This document shows positions 27,407 to 37,005 of a stretch of 64,000 nt of DNA, piece by piece. Source of the stretch: Desulfosediminicola flagellatus (GTDB lineage Bacteria > Desulfobacterota > Desulfobulbia > Desulfobulbales > Desulfocapsaceae); assembly GCF_005116655.2 (NCBI RefSeq), contig NZ_CP050698.1, forward strand, positions 124,001-188,000, written 5' to 3'. Within the stretch, counting starts at the first letter, position 1. Each line of letters begins with the position of its first letter. The translations under genes were made by a program, and so were the position numbers. Under the pieces are notes generated by a model that worked only from the letters and a program-made list of their open reading frames with translations, did no database searches and was not told where the DNA came from.

Positions 27407-28669
27407 ATGAAATTTATATTTGCGTGTCTTTTTGTTAGTCTCTACATTGTTAGACCCTTTGAATTTATTCCTTCACTCTATGGAAGTAGAATTTTACTCC
27501 TGTGTGGGGTTTTAGGATTATTGAGTGTAATTCTATCATCGATTAATACTAACCATAAAAAATGGTGTGCAAACGATAGCCTAATTGTTGGGTTCTTTCT
27601 TGCCATTCTACTATCACATGTCACTCAATTTTACTTAGCTGGTGTCATAGCGTCGTTCAATAAATTCTTGCCAGCATTTTTTGGATATTTTCTACTGTCT
27701 TACTCTGTTGAGACAAAAAAACAAGTGATTATGGTGTGCTATGTCATCGTTTTTTGCTGTTGTTTTGTTGCTGTTGAGGGGTGGTTTGAATACTCTCGGG
27801 GGGTATCTTATTTTGGTGTAGAACCCCTATTCCAGGCGTATACATCCAACGGTGAAAGACTGATTCATACGAGGATCAAATGGCTTGGGCCATTTTCAGA
27901 TCCGAATGATTTAGCATTATTGTTTGTATTGCCTTTTCCTTTTTTAATTGCACGATTTAAACAGAACAAAATAATTTCGTTGATCGCACTGGCACTACTT
28001 GTTTTAGGCATTTATCTCACCAATTCTCGTGGTGGAGTGCTATCACTTTTCGTAGCTATCACGGTTTACTTTGTATTGTTGTACCGTAACACTAAAGGGA
28101 TGATTTTAAGCGTAATTGTAATAGGTTTACTTTTTATACTCGGGCCAAGTAGATTGGGAGAGATATCAGCTGGAGAAAGTTCAGCCTCTGGAAGACTGGA
28201 TGCATGGTATGCCGGATACCAAATGTTTAAGGAGAGTCCTCTGTTCGGAGTGGGAATGGGGATGTTCACAGATTTTCATGAACTTACTGCTCATAATTCT
28301 TTTGTCTTGATAATGGCTGAGTTAGGAGTGTTTGGTTTATTCTTTTTTGTAGGATTTTTTTGGATACCATTAAAAAGTTTTAAATCTTTTTTGTGGGGGG
28401 AACAACGTAATGACTTGTCACCCGAGGACATAGCTCTATTTTCAGCATTTGGCGCATGTCTTGCGGCTGTTGTGACATCTATGTCTTTTCTCAGTAGGTC
28501 TTATGTTTTTCTTCCATACCTCTTGGTTGCCCTAATTGTCAGGTTTGGATGGGTATTTTCTTCACGAGAATTTATGTTTGAGCCTGGCAATAATGTAATA
28601 AAGCAAATATCTATGTTAACGGTTTTAGGTATTATAGGTGTTAACATATTTATAAAAATATTTATATAA
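27407..28669 (+). CDS. O-antigen polymerase/ligase-like membrane protein (Wzy/WaaL)
   Basis: Polytopic inner-membrane protein of the Wzy_C superfamily. Seen: about 11 hydrophobic helices, the SRGG motif (YLTNSRGGVLSL), a long periplasmic loop (SASGRLDAWYAGYQMFKESPLFGVGMGMF) and HNSFVLIMAELG, all hallmark features. It would polymerise repeat units or ligate glycan. Placed between a glycosyltransferase and the flippase, it most probably is the polymerase of this locus (inference). Confidence 0.86.
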   Translation: MKFIFACLFVSLYIVRPFEFIPSLYGSRILLLCGVLGLLSVILSSINTNHKKWCANDSLIVGFFLAILLSHVTQFYLAGVIASFNKFLPAFFGYFLLSYSVETKKQVIMVCYVIVFCCCFVAVEGWFEYSRGVSYFGVEPLFQAYTSNGERLIHTRIKWLGPFSDPNDLALLFVLPFPFLIARFKQNKIISLIALALLVLGIYLTNSRGGVLSLFVAITVYFVLLYRNTKGMILSVIVIGLLFILGPSRLGEISAGESSASGRLDAWYAGYQMFKESPLFGVGMGMFTDFHELTAHNSFVLIMAELGVFGLFFFVGFFWIPLKSFKSFLWGEQRNDLSPEDIALFSAFGACLAAVVTSMSFLSRSYVFLPYLLVALIVRFGWVFSSREFMFEPGNNVIKQISMLTVLGIIGVNIFIKIFI

Positions 28670-28704
28670 GATATTATTTCACTAATGTATTTTAAGGATT
28701 AACA

Positions 28705-30126
28705 TTGAGCGGTTCACGCATTTTCAGGGTTGCTAAGAATTCAGCCATATTGGGCTTGCAACAGGTTGCTGTTAACCTTTTGTCAATTGTGGTCGTAGGT
28801 TATGTAGCAAGAAGTTTGGGGAAAGTTGATTATGGGATTTTCTCTCTGGCATTTACCTTTTCTATATTTTTCGCTTTTCTGGGGCAATTAGGATTAAGGA
28901 CTCTTACTATCAGAGAGGTTGCAAGAGAGCGTGGTAAAGCAAATGTATATTTAGGTAAAATAATTCCAGCCCGAATTCTGCTCATAGGAATTATGACTGC
29001 AGTAATTCCTATGGTTGCAATGATCATGCAATATGACAAAAAGGCAGTGTATATTATATTTATTGCTGCTTTAGCAAATATGTTTGAACAGCTGTCTAAA
29101 ATCATCAGTGATATATTTCAAGCTAATGAAGAAATGGGGAAGGTGGCTGTAAGGGACATATTGGTTAGAATATTTACTGGAGTGGCATCAATTGTTGTGC
29201 TGAAGGTAGGTTGTGGGCTAGTTACTGTTAGTTGGGTTTACGTAATAGGTGCTATGCTCGGATTATCTTTTAATGCCTATTTGTATAACAGGAGGTTTGA
29301 GTTCCCAGCCTTAAGTGTTGATCTGAAATTTATATGGACGAATATTAAGGAGGGCTTGAGTTTCATGTTGCTGGGTATGGCATCGACCATGTATACAAAT
29401 GTAGATGTGTTCCTTATATCCAAAATACAGGATTTACAATCTGTAGGCGTATATAATGCTGCAGCGAATTTATTTTACAGGTTGAGCTTTGTAGCAGATG
29501 CAGTAGCAACTGCAAGCTTTCCAGCTATTGCTCAGTTATATTGGAAAGACTATCAGGGTGCAAGTGAGGTGATGTCTAAATCAATCAATGGAATTATACT
29601 TCTTTCAGTGCCTACTGCTATTGGTGGATGGCTACTGGCAGATGATATTATACTTTTGATTTTTGGACAAGAGTATCTGCTCTCAGCAGATGTTTTTAAA
29701 ATACTCATTGTCTCTGTTCCATTTTTGTTTATTTCACTTCAGATACGTTATTCGCTTGGGGCTATAAAGTTACAGGGTACAGTGCTTAAAGTTGTATTAG
29801 TAGGTCTAGTGGTAAATATAGTTCTTAATTGTATTGTTATTCCGATATACGGAGTTATTGGAGCAGCGTGTGCTACTTTGTTTACGGAAATATTAACTTT
29901 TATATGGTTAGCTGTACTCGCGAGTAAGCATTTTATTTTAGCTGGAATGTTTAGGGGCATTCGGCTTATGTCTTTACCATTGACACTGATGGTGTTAGTC
30001 GTTTTTCTGGATCCTTTAAATAATATTATTATACGTATTGTTTTCGGAGCACTATCATATGTAGGAGCTCTCTATATCCTCGGGAAAGATGAGATCTCTC
30101 CTTACTTTAAAATGCTCAAAAAATGA
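28705..30126 (+). CDS. Wzx-type oligosaccharide flippase
   Basis: MOP/polysaccharide-synthase superfamily transporter moving undecaprenyl-linked repeat units across the inner membrane. Seen: 12-14 hydrophobic segments, the N-terminal pattern VAKNSAILGLQQVAVNLLS, and GYVARSLGKVDYGIFSLA typical of flippases. It starts at TTG preceded by AAGGA six bases away. 473 residues is normal. It is followed 12 bases later by a glycosyltransferase gene. Confidence 0.9.
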   Translation: MSGSRIFRVAKNSAILGLQQVAVNLLSIVVVGYVARSLGKVDYGIFSLAFTFSIFFAFLGQLGLRTLTIREVARERGKANVYLGKIIPARILLIGIMTAVIPMVAMIMQYDKKAVYIIFIAALANMFEQLSKIISDIFQANEEMGKVAVRDILVRIFTGVASIVVLKVGCGLVTVSWVYVIGAMLGLSFNAYLYNRRFEFPALSVDLKFIWTNIKEGLSFMLLGMASTMYTNVDVFLISKIQDLQSVGVYNAAANLFYRLSFVADAVATASFPAIAQLYWKDYQGASEVMSKSINGIILLSVPTAIGGWLLADDIILLIFGQEYLLSADVFKILIVSVPFLFISLQIRYSLGAIKLQGTVLKVVLVGLVVNIVLNCIVIPIYGVIGAACATLFTEILTFIWLAVLASKHFILAGMFRGIRLMSLPLTLMVLVVFLDPLNNIIIRIVFGALSYVGALYILGKDEISPYFKMLKK

Positions 30127-30138
30127 ATTGAAAGTTCA

Positions 30139-31260
30139 ATGGAATACAATGATTACAAAAGAATTAAAGTATTGCATGTTGTTCTAAGCCTGAAAATAGG
30201 TGGCTTAGAGAAATTTGTGATTGATCTAATGCATCATCATTTGAGCAGTATCGATAGTCATGTGGTTTGCCTGGAAACGTTAGGTGCTTTTGGGGAACAA
30301 CACGCTGGATTTCCAGTGTTGGTATTAGATAAAAAACCTGGTGTTAAATTGAACTGTGCATTAGCTATCCAAAAGTATGCGAATGCAAACAACATCGATG
30401 TTATTCATACACACAATGAGGGGGCTCATTTTTATGGTGCAATCGGCGGTTTTTTGTCCAAGGTCCCTGTTATTCACACCAGGCATGGTGTACACGATTT
30501 TACTAGCACTCAGTCTAAATTGCTTGAACGCTTTTCAAGCATGTTATCAGAACGAGTGGTTGGAGTTTCAAAAGATATTTCAGATTTGTACATTAATAGT
30601 TTAAACCTAGATGCTAATAAGGTTGCAACTATCCTAAATGGTGTTGACACTGATATATTTTCAGCCAGAAGCTGCAATAGGCAGGAAATATTATTAGCAA
30701 ATATAGAAAACGATGTCATTCTAATCGGCATTGTAGCGAGACTGGCTCCAGTTAAAGATCATAAAACTCTCTTCACTGCATGTGATTTACTGTCACAATC
30801 CTATTCTAAATTTAAACTGGTTGTCGTTGGTGGGGGGCCTGAGGAAAATACGCTTAGACAGCTATCGACTGAACTTGAAATGGAAGACAGAATTATATTT
30901 TTAGGTCCTCGATATGATGTGTCAGTTATATTGAATTGCATAGATATTTTTGTTTTGTCCTCTAAAAGTGAGGGGATATCGATAACATTGCTTGAAGCGA
31001 TGGCTAGTGGGTTGCCTGTTGTAGCAACAGATGTTGGTGGTAATCCTGAAGTTGTTATTGATGGCGAAACAGGGATACTCACACCTCCGGAAGACCCAGA
31101 GTCTTTCGCGGAACAACTTTTGAAACTCCTGCAGAGTCGTGAATTGCGTGACGCATATGGTTTAGCTGGCCGACAGCGGGTACTAGATAAATTCAGTATA
31201 AGAAGATCAGCAAAAGAGTATGAAGCACTATATCGTAGTATGCTAAAGGGGACGGTTTGA
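30139..31260 (+). CDS. Family 4 glycosyltransferase
   Basis: Retaining GT-B glycosyltransferase. Seen: N-terminal HVVLSLKIGGLEKFVIDLM (the GG acceptor loop of exosortase-locus GT4 enzymes), VIHTHNEGAHFYG, and in the C-terminal half the nucleotide-sugar site SKSEGISITLLEAMASGLPVVAT. 373 residues is typical. The stop overlaps the next gene's TTG start, so translation is coupled. Confidence 0.9.
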   Translation: MEYNDYKRIKVLHVVLSLKIGGLEKFVIDLMHHHLSSIDSHVVCLETLGAFGEQHAGFPVLVLDKKPGVKLNCALAIQKYANANNIDVIHTHNEGAHFYGAIGGFLSKVPVIHTRHGVHDFTSTQSKLLERFSSMLSERVVGVSKDISDLYINSLNLDANKVATILNGVDTDIFSARSCNRQEILLANIENDVILIGIVARLAPVKDHKTLFTACDLLSQSYSKFKLVVVGGGPEENTLRQLSTELEMEDRIIFLGPRYDVSVILNCIDIFVLSSKSEGISITLLEAMASGLPVVATDVGGNPEVVIDGETGILTPPEDPESFAEQLLKLLQSRELRDAYGLAGRQRVLDKFSIRRSAKEYEALYRSMLKGTV

Positions 31261-32399
31261 AAAAAAAGTTACTTTTTATCTCTACAATTTTCCCTAATAA
31301 ATTGTCTAATCAGAATGCTACTTATAGCGTTCATACACTTGAAGGCTTGAAAGATTACTATGATGTTAAGGTCGTTAATCCCATTCCTTGGCATTTGAAA
31401 ATTAAAAATAATATACAATTTCATTATAAAAAAAATGGGATTTCTGTCTATCATCCCACGCTGTGGTACCCTCCTGGTGTCTTGCGCAATTATTATGGCT
31501 GGTTTTATTTGAATTCTATCAAGTCGTGTGTGTCACAAATATTTGGAAGGGATAAAACAGATCTTGTTTTCTCAACATGGCTTTATCCTGATGGGTGGGC
31601 AGCTTCTAAAATTGCTGAACTATATTCGATACCTTCTGTTCTGAGGGCTATGGGTACTGATGTTAACAGGTTAAGTAATAATAATTCCGTTACAACAATG
31701 ACTTTGGAAGCAATAAGTAATGCCAGGTTAACTATCTGCGTAAGCGCAGCATTAAGGGAAAGATTGATACATCTTGGTGCGGATTCTAATAAGTTAGAAG
31801 TCTTATATAATGGTATTCATAGAGAGATTTTTCACAAGATGGACCGATCCAAGGTACGGGATGAATTTGCTTGGAGTGAAGAAGAGACAATAGTACTTTA
31901 TGTCGGTAATCTATTAAAAACAAAAGGGTTAGCTGAATTGGCGATAGCTTATGCTGGATTGATTGATAATCCATTGTATTCAAACGCCAGGCTGGTTATT
32001 GCTGGGGAAGGTCCATATAGACGACAATTGCTGGATGATCTGAAACACTATAATGTTGCCGATCGCACCTTATTCATGGGTAATTGTCCTCCACTTCAAA
32101 TCGCTAAATTAATGAATTCAGCCGATGTTGTATGTTTGCCAAGCTACAGTGAAGGGCGACCTAATGTTGTCGTCGAGGCTTTAGGATGTAATGCTAAAGT
32201 TGTCGCTACAGCAGTTGGCGGTACACCTGAATTGAAAAAATTACACAAGAACTTGTATTTAATTCCAGCTAAGGATCCCCAACAGTTACAACAAGCTATA
32301 ATTAAGGCATTAAACTCCCCTCCTTATGATGACAATGCCGAAGATTTGTATACCTGGCAAGATTATTCAAAAAAATTAGCTAATTGTTTCGAAAAATGA
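31257..32399 (+). CDS. Family 4 glycosyltransferase
   Basis: Second GT-B enzyme of the run. Seen: N-terminal LLFISTIFPNKLSNQNATYS, a central GTDVNRLS segment, and the C-terminal E-x7-E site (SYSEGRPNVVVEALGCNAKVVAT). Start is TTG overlapping the preceding stop. Its own stop overlaps the acyltransferase ATG. 380 residues. The specificity is not inferable. Confidence 0.88.
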   Translation: MKKKLLFISTIFPNKLSNQNATYSVHTLEGLKDYYDVKVVNPIPWHLKIKNNIQFHYKKNGISVYHPTLWYPPGVLRNYYGWFYLNSIKSCVSQIFGRDKTDLVFSTWLYPDGWAASKIAELYSIPSVLRAMGTDVNRLSNNNSVTTMTLEAISNARLTICVSAALRERLIHLGADSNKLEVLYNGIHREIFHKMDRSKVRDEFAWSEEETIVLYVGNLLKTKGLAELAIAYAGLIDNPLYSNARLVIAGEGPYRRQLLDDLKHYNVADRTLFMGNCPPLQIAKLMNSADVVCLPSYSEGRPNVVVEALGCNAKVVATAVGGTPELKKLHKNLYLIPAKDPQQLQQAIIKALNSPPYDDNAEDLYTWQDYSKKLANCFEK

Positions 32400-32929
32400 A
32401 AATAGTCGATGATTTTAGAGTAAAAGGTAAATGGTTATATGGTGAGGAATCCCAAAAGTCATTTTTTCGATCTCTGTGTAGCGATGCCTCTCTCAGTATG
32501 GTCCTTTTTCGCTCAATGGACTTTTTTAATACCCATTTAGTTACGAAACCTCTTGCAGCTGTTATCTGTAAACTTAATGCAATATTATGTGGAGCAGTCA
32601 TTGGATGTGGGGCTTCCTTCGGTAGAGGCTTCGTTATATTGCATAGCGTTGGCGTCGTTATTAATAAAAAAACATGTGCTGGTTGTAATGTCGTTATTGA
32701 AAGTGGTGTAGTTATTGGTGAGGAAAAGCAGGGATGTCCTGTTTTAGGAAATGATATATTCATTGGGTCAGGTGCCAAGGTCTTCGGAGGTATAACCATT
32801 GGCGATAATGTGACCATAGGTGCCAATGCAGTTGTTAATAAATCGTTTCCGAGCGATGTCGTAATAGGCGGTGTGCCTGCCAGAATTCTTCTTCATAAAA
32901 AATCCAACCAGGCAACTGCTAAATTATGA
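32396..32929 (+). CDS. Hexapeptide-repeat acyltransferase (serine acetyltransferase-like)
   Basis: Left-handed beta-helix acetyltransferase, probably O-acetylating the sugar repeat unit. Seen: helical N-terminal part, then hexapeptide repeats (VIGCGASFGRGFVILHSVGVVI, broken by a loop, then GDNVTIGANAVVNKSFPSDVVIGGVPARI), the CysE/EpsC-like ending. The ATG at 32396 overlaps the previous stop (ATGA) and is preferred to a start 12 bases earlier. Its end overlaps the next ATG. Because no cysteine-pathway gene is near, a sugar substrate is more likely than serine. Confidence 0.85.
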   Translation: MKIVDDFRVKGKWLYGEESQKSFFRSLCSDASLSMVLFRSMDFFNTHLVTKPLAAVICKLNAILCGAVIGCGASFGRGFVILHSVGVVINKKTCAGCNVVIESGVVIGEEKQGCPVLGNDIFIGSGAKVFGGITIGDNVTIGANAVVNKSFPSDVVIGGVPARILLHKKSNQATAKL

Positions 32930-34209
32930 AAAATGTCCTTGTTGTAGCATATGCCTTCCCCCCCATAGGGGGAGGAGGGGTTCAGCGGGTTACTAAATTT
33001 GTAAAATATTTACGAGATTATAGCTGGGAACCTATGGTATTGACAGTAGCCAACCCATCAGTACCAGTTATAGATCAGGCCATGCTGGATGAAATTCCAC
33101 ATGGAATTAGTATCTTTCGTGCCGGGTCAATTGAACCATCATATGCTAAGAAAAAAACACGCTCAGTCTCGGATCCTGGAATCGGAATCCGCTTAATAAA
33201 GGTATTGAAAAATATATTATCAAATATATTACTGCCTGATGTTCAGATCCTGTGGTGGCCAGGTCTTATTTTTAAACTGATAAAAATCATTCGCAACGAA
33301 AAACCTGATTGTTTGTTTGTTACCGCACCTCCATTTTCTACTTTTATTCCTGTCGTAGCTATTGGCAACATTTTTAAAATACCTGTGGTTCTTGATTATA
33401 GGGATGAGTGGAGTTTTTCGCGTAGTCAGTTGGAGAATGCATCTAAGAATCGGTTTGCAAAATTTTTAGATCAGTATTTAGAAAGATACGTAGTATCTAA
33501 ATGCGATGCTATTACAGTTGCAACTCAGAGCTATTTAGACTCGCTTGTCATGCTATACCCCGTCAATGCAAGTAAGGTGACCGTAATTACCAATGGGTAT
33601 GATGAACAGGATTTTATTTGTGGTGGTTTTAACGACTCTAGTTGTAATACTTCCGATATTACAATTATTTACTCAGGGACTGTCTGGAAGGCTACTTCTC
33701 TTCGCACATTTTGTGATGCTTTACGCTTAGTTTTCCAAAATGATGATACAACTGCTGCAGTTTTACGACTAAAAATATTTGGGAGGGTTGTCGATGCTGA
33801 ACTTAAATATCTCGAAGAATTCGATTCCGGAAAAAGTATTGAACTGTTAGGGTATGTTGAGCATAAGACATTAATAGAAGAGTTTAGTAGTGGTGATGTT
33901 TTATTACTTGTCCTGAGTGACTTGCCTGGCGCCAATAAAATTATCGCAGCAAAAGTGTTTGAATATATGGCTACAGGAAAACACATTTTTGCCATCCTCC
34001 CAGATGGTGAACTCAAAAAACTCCTTTCTGAAAATTATGATAATGTTACCTTTGCTGAAGCCGGAAATGTTGATGATATAGCTCGAAAACTATTGATAAT
34101 TTCTGAAAATATAGAAAGTATCCGAAAGAGAAAAGGTGTAGACATCTCTCGGTTTTCTAGAAAAGAACTAACAGGTCAGTTGAGTAAGGTCTTTGATCAA
34201 TTGATTTAG
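32926..34209 (+). CDS. Family 4 glycosyltransferase
   Basis: Third GT-B enzyme. Seen: N-terminal VAYAFPPIGGGGVQRVTKFVKYL, DYRDEWSFS, and C-terminal KVFEYMATGKHIFAILPDG, as in GT4 enzymes of capsule/exopolysaccharide clusters. 427 residues. It overlaps the acyltransferase by 4 bases (ATGA) and ends the tightly coupled block that began at 28705. A 357-base gap follows. Confidence 0.88.
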   Translation: MKNVLVVAYAFPPIGGGGVQRVTKFVKYLRDYSWEPMVLTVANPSVPVIDQAMLDEIPHGISIFRAGSIEPSYAKKKTRSVSDPGIGIRLIKVLKNILSNILLPDVQILWWPGLIFKLIKIIRNEKPDCLFVTAPPFSTFIPVVAIGNIFKIPVVLDYRDEWSFSRSQLENASKNRFAKFLDQYLERYVVSKCDAITVATQSYLDSLVMLYPVNASKVTVITNGYDEQDFICGGFNDSSCNTSDITIIYSGTVWKATSLRTFCDALRLVFQNDDTTAAVLRLKIFGRVVDAELKYLEEFDSGKSIELLGYVEHKTLIEEFSSGDVLLLVLSDLPGANKIIAAKVFEYMATGKHIFAILPDGELKKLLSENYDNVTFAEAGNVDDIARKLLIISENIESIRKRKGVDISRFSRKELTGQLSKVFDQLI

Positions 34210-34566
34210 ATCTACAAAATGTGACAACTAATATGCCTCCTATTATGTTATGAAAATGAACATGATAGATCGAAGTATGATTGCACTATAACGTTAATAG
34301 TACCAATAAACTGGATTATGACTTTCTTTGGGTAATGCTATAACCTTACTAGCGCCCAAATATGAAGATCGATAATGTGGCTCTAACACTATGGTGTGTT
34401 AACTTGTATCTCATTGTAACTTAAAATAATTGCTTTCATAAAGTTGGAATTGGTTGAAGCGAAAAGACGTTCTGCGCAAGTAGAATAGAAATATGGAAGT
34501 ATCCAAACCTAATTAGGAGTAGAATGGTATTCTACTCACAGAATGGAGTGTTCTACGGAATTAATT
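34210..34566. promoter_or_regulatory. Intergenic gap with paired palindromes before oxidoreductase
   Basis: No gene is seen in this AT-rich gap. Close to the downstream start, GAGTAGAAT-GGT-ATTCTACTC (34517-34537) is a perfect 9-bp inverted repeat. It is followed at once by a related imperfect copy, AGAATGGAGTGTTCTAC (34540-34556). The tandem pair looks like an operator or an mRNA leader structure for the Gfo/Idh-epimerase pair. Confidence 0.45.
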
Positions 34567-35664
34567 ATGAAAGTTGCTATTATAGGTTGTGGACAAATTG
34601 CAGATGCACACGTGCAGGAAGCACAAAAAATTCCTAATGTCTCAGTTGTGGCAGTGTGTGATTTGAATAAATATTTGGCCAAGCAATTATCATTACGCTT
34701 CGGTATCCAAGGGTGCTATACAGAAGTTCAGCATATGCTTCAAGACGCTCAACCTGATGTTGTTCACATCACTACTCCCCCTGGAAGTCATTTTCTGTTA
34801 GCAAAATTGTGTTTGGAAAATGGTGCACACGTCTATATAGAGAAACCATTTACCATCAATGTCAATGAGGCTGAAGAAATTGTAGAAATTGCTCATAATG
34901 AAGGTAGATTGGTTTGTGTTGGGCATAATAGTGTTTATGACCCGGCATACCAAAGATTACTAAAGATGAGTAATGATGGACAACTAGGAAAAGTAACACA
35001 CTTAGAGGCAACAATGGGTTACAATTTGGACGGACCTTTTGGGGCTGTTTTCATGGGTGATCCGAGTCATTGGCTGCATTCACTTCCTGGTGGCTTGGCT
35101 CAGAATAATATCTCACATCCGATATCCCTCATACTGGGTATGATGCCGGGCAACAACATATGTGTTAAAGCTTACGGTTATCGATTTCGGCCTCAGCGCT
35201 TTCATGATTATCGAGATCGTTTTTTTGATGAGATTCGTGCTGTTTTAGTCTCAGGAGATATTACAGCCAATTTGGTTTTTACCTGTAGATCGAGACCTGT
35301 TCAAACGTTTATTCGTGCGTATGGCAGCAAAGCAAGTGTTACAGCCAGTACTGACTCTCGCACTTTAAGACTCACTTGTGGTGCAAATATGCCAGGCCCA
35401 TTTGCAAAAGTGCAATGGGCAGCTCGTGACGCTAAAGAGGCTATGCGAGAACTGTATTTTAATATTAAGGGGCTAGCCTTCGCGAGATTACACTATTTCC
35501 AAGGGCTGGGTGACCTGTTTAGCCAGTTTTATGAAGCCATTGAGGGGAGGCAGGAAATGCCAATACCTATGGGCGAAGCTGTGAGAGTAACTCGAGTAAT
35601 GGATGCAATTATTCATGAGTGTGAGATAAACGATATTGGTTTTGGATCTGGAGAAAGCTCATGA
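34567..35664 (+). CDS. Gfo/Idh/MocA-family oxidoreductase
   Basis: NAD(P)-dependent sugar oxidoreductase. Seen: Rossmann motif VAIIGCGQIADAH (residues 3-15), the family EKP motif (YIEKPFTINVNEAEE, about residue 95) and a C-terminal alpha/beta domain. 365 residues from the ATG at 34567 (MKVAIIG); an earlier start eight codons upstream is less likely. It overlaps the following epimerase gene by 4 bases. It may modify a nucleotide sugar or lipid-linked sugar of the polymer. Confidence 0.87.
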   Translation: MKVAIIGCGQIADAHVQEAQKIPNVSVVAVCDLNKYLAKQLSLRFGIQGCYTEVQHMLQDAQPDVVHITTPPGSHFLLAKLCLENGAHVYIEKPFTINVNEAEEIVEIAHNEGRLVCVGHNSVYDPAYQRLLKMSNDGQLGKVTHLEATMGYNLDGPFGAVFMGDPSHWLHSLPGGLAQNNISHPISLILGMMPGNNICVKAYGYRFRPQRFHDYRDRFFDEIRAVLVSGDITANLVFTCRSRPVQTFIRAYGSKASVTASTDSRTLRLTCGANMPGPFAKVQWAARDAKEAMRELYFNIKGLAFARLHYFQGLGDLFSQFYEAIEGRQEMPIPMGEAVRVTRVMDAIIHECEINDIGFGSGESS

Positions 35665-36659
35665 TTTTAGTTACAGGTGGTGCTGGTTATCTTGGTAAGG
35701 AAGTTGTTCGATTACTTGTGTCGCAATACAATCAGAATGTTAGATGTTTGATTCGTCCCGGTGCATCTGACCAAGTTTTTAGAGAATTATTTGATGGCGA
35801 GTTACCAGAATCACTAGAATTATTCCATACTAGTTTCAATGACCTTGATGCTCTTAGAGATGCAGTGTCTGGAGTAGATATTGTACTTCATTTAGCGGCT
35901 TCTGTTACAGGGAGTGTGCCTGCACAGGTAGCTAATACTGTTGTGGGTTCAGGAAATTTGTTTGCTGTGTGTGCAGATAGTACAATCTCACGATTTGTTC
36001 TTTGCAGCTCATTTGGTGTTATTGGGGCAACTGAGGTTGCTAAAAACGGAATAATTGATGAAACGATTCCCATGGATCGTCACCCTGAGCTTCGTGACCC
36101 TTATTCTTTTACCAAGCAAATGCAGGAAGAGTTAGCCTGGGAATTTTACAATGAAAAGGGATTACCCTTGGTAGTTGTGCGGCCTGGGGTGATTTTTGGC
36201 CCTCCTTTTTCAATATTATCATCTCGTATTGGATTGTCGCTATTTGGTCTATTTCTCCATCTGGGAGGACGAAATCAGATACCTTTAACCTATAAAACCA
36301 ATTGTGCTGATCTTATAATAAAAGCTGGTTTGGTTGCCGGGGTGGAAGGCGAGGTGTTCTGTGCAGTTGATGATGATTTACCGAAAAGTAACTATTTATT
36401 AGCTAGGTACAAGAAGGAAATTAGCAGTGTTCGGTCAGTTCGAATCCCTTACCTTGTGTTGCGGCAGCTGGCTAAACTTAATGTTTGGTATAGTAATTTG
36501 ACAAAAGGGCATTTACCCACCGTTTTTACACCTTATAAAGTTGATGCAATGTGGAAAGGGCACAGTTTTTCTAATAGGAAAGCTAAAGAATTACTTCAGT
36601 GGAGTCCAATAGTTACGATGCAGGATGCTCTTCAACGTTGTTATGGAAATATAAAATGA
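35661..36659 (+). CDS. NAD-dependent epimerase/dehydratase (extended SDR)
   Basis: Nucleotide-sugar modifying enzyme. Seen: N-terminal NAD motif TGGAGYLG (residues 5-12), the catalytic Tyr-x3-Lys (YSFTK, about residue 152), and a C-terminal substrate domain. 332 residues. It is translationally coupled to the oxidoreductase, so the two probably act in sequence. The exact reaction is unknown. Confidence 0.87.
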   Translation: MILVTGGAGYLGKEVVRLLVSQYNQNVRCLIRPGASDQVFRELFDGELPESLELFHTSFNDLDALRDAVSGVDIVLHLAASVTGSVPAQVANTVVGSGNLFAVCADSTISRFVLCSSFGVIGATEVAKNGIIDETIPMDRHPELRDPYSFTKQMQEELAWEFYNEKGLPLVVVRPGVIFGPPFSILSSRIGLSLFGLFLHLGGRNQIPLTYKTNCADLIIKAGLVAGVEGEVFCAVDDDLPKSNYLLARYKKEISSVRSVRIPYLVLRQLAKLNVWYSNLTKGHLPTVFTPYKVDAMWKGHSFSNRKAKELLQWSPIVTMQDALQRCYGNIK

Positions 36660-37005
36660 AGTAGCTCTATTGTAGTAAGCGCCTCATAAACCCTGAATCA
36701 TAAGATCAAAGGAAGGAGAAAAGAAATGGCAAAAGATGGCGCTCATTTGCTGACGATTTGTACGAAAATATATTTGTAACCACTAGTGGAGTAAGAAAAA
36801 GAGGAAAATATTAAGAATATAATATTCTCATATTCAAGAAGTAATGTTTTCCCTCTGCGTTTCACCACGATGTCGTATTGTGATTTTATTCCATAGCCAA
36901 GGTTTGGTACCTAATCTTAAAAAAGTTAAAAAAGTTGTGAACTTGAATGTTGTTTGTTGTGGCGGTCAGTGTTTAAAATAAAATCAATTATTTTGAGCTG
37001 CGATT
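36660..37005. other. Convergent intergenic gap, no gene
   Basis: This 346-base AT-rich gap lies between the rightward epimerase and the leftward beta-helix gene. A 15-bp palindrome AGAATAT-A-ATATTCT is at 36814-36828. No classic terminator hairpin and no convincing small frame were found. Confidence 0.5.
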
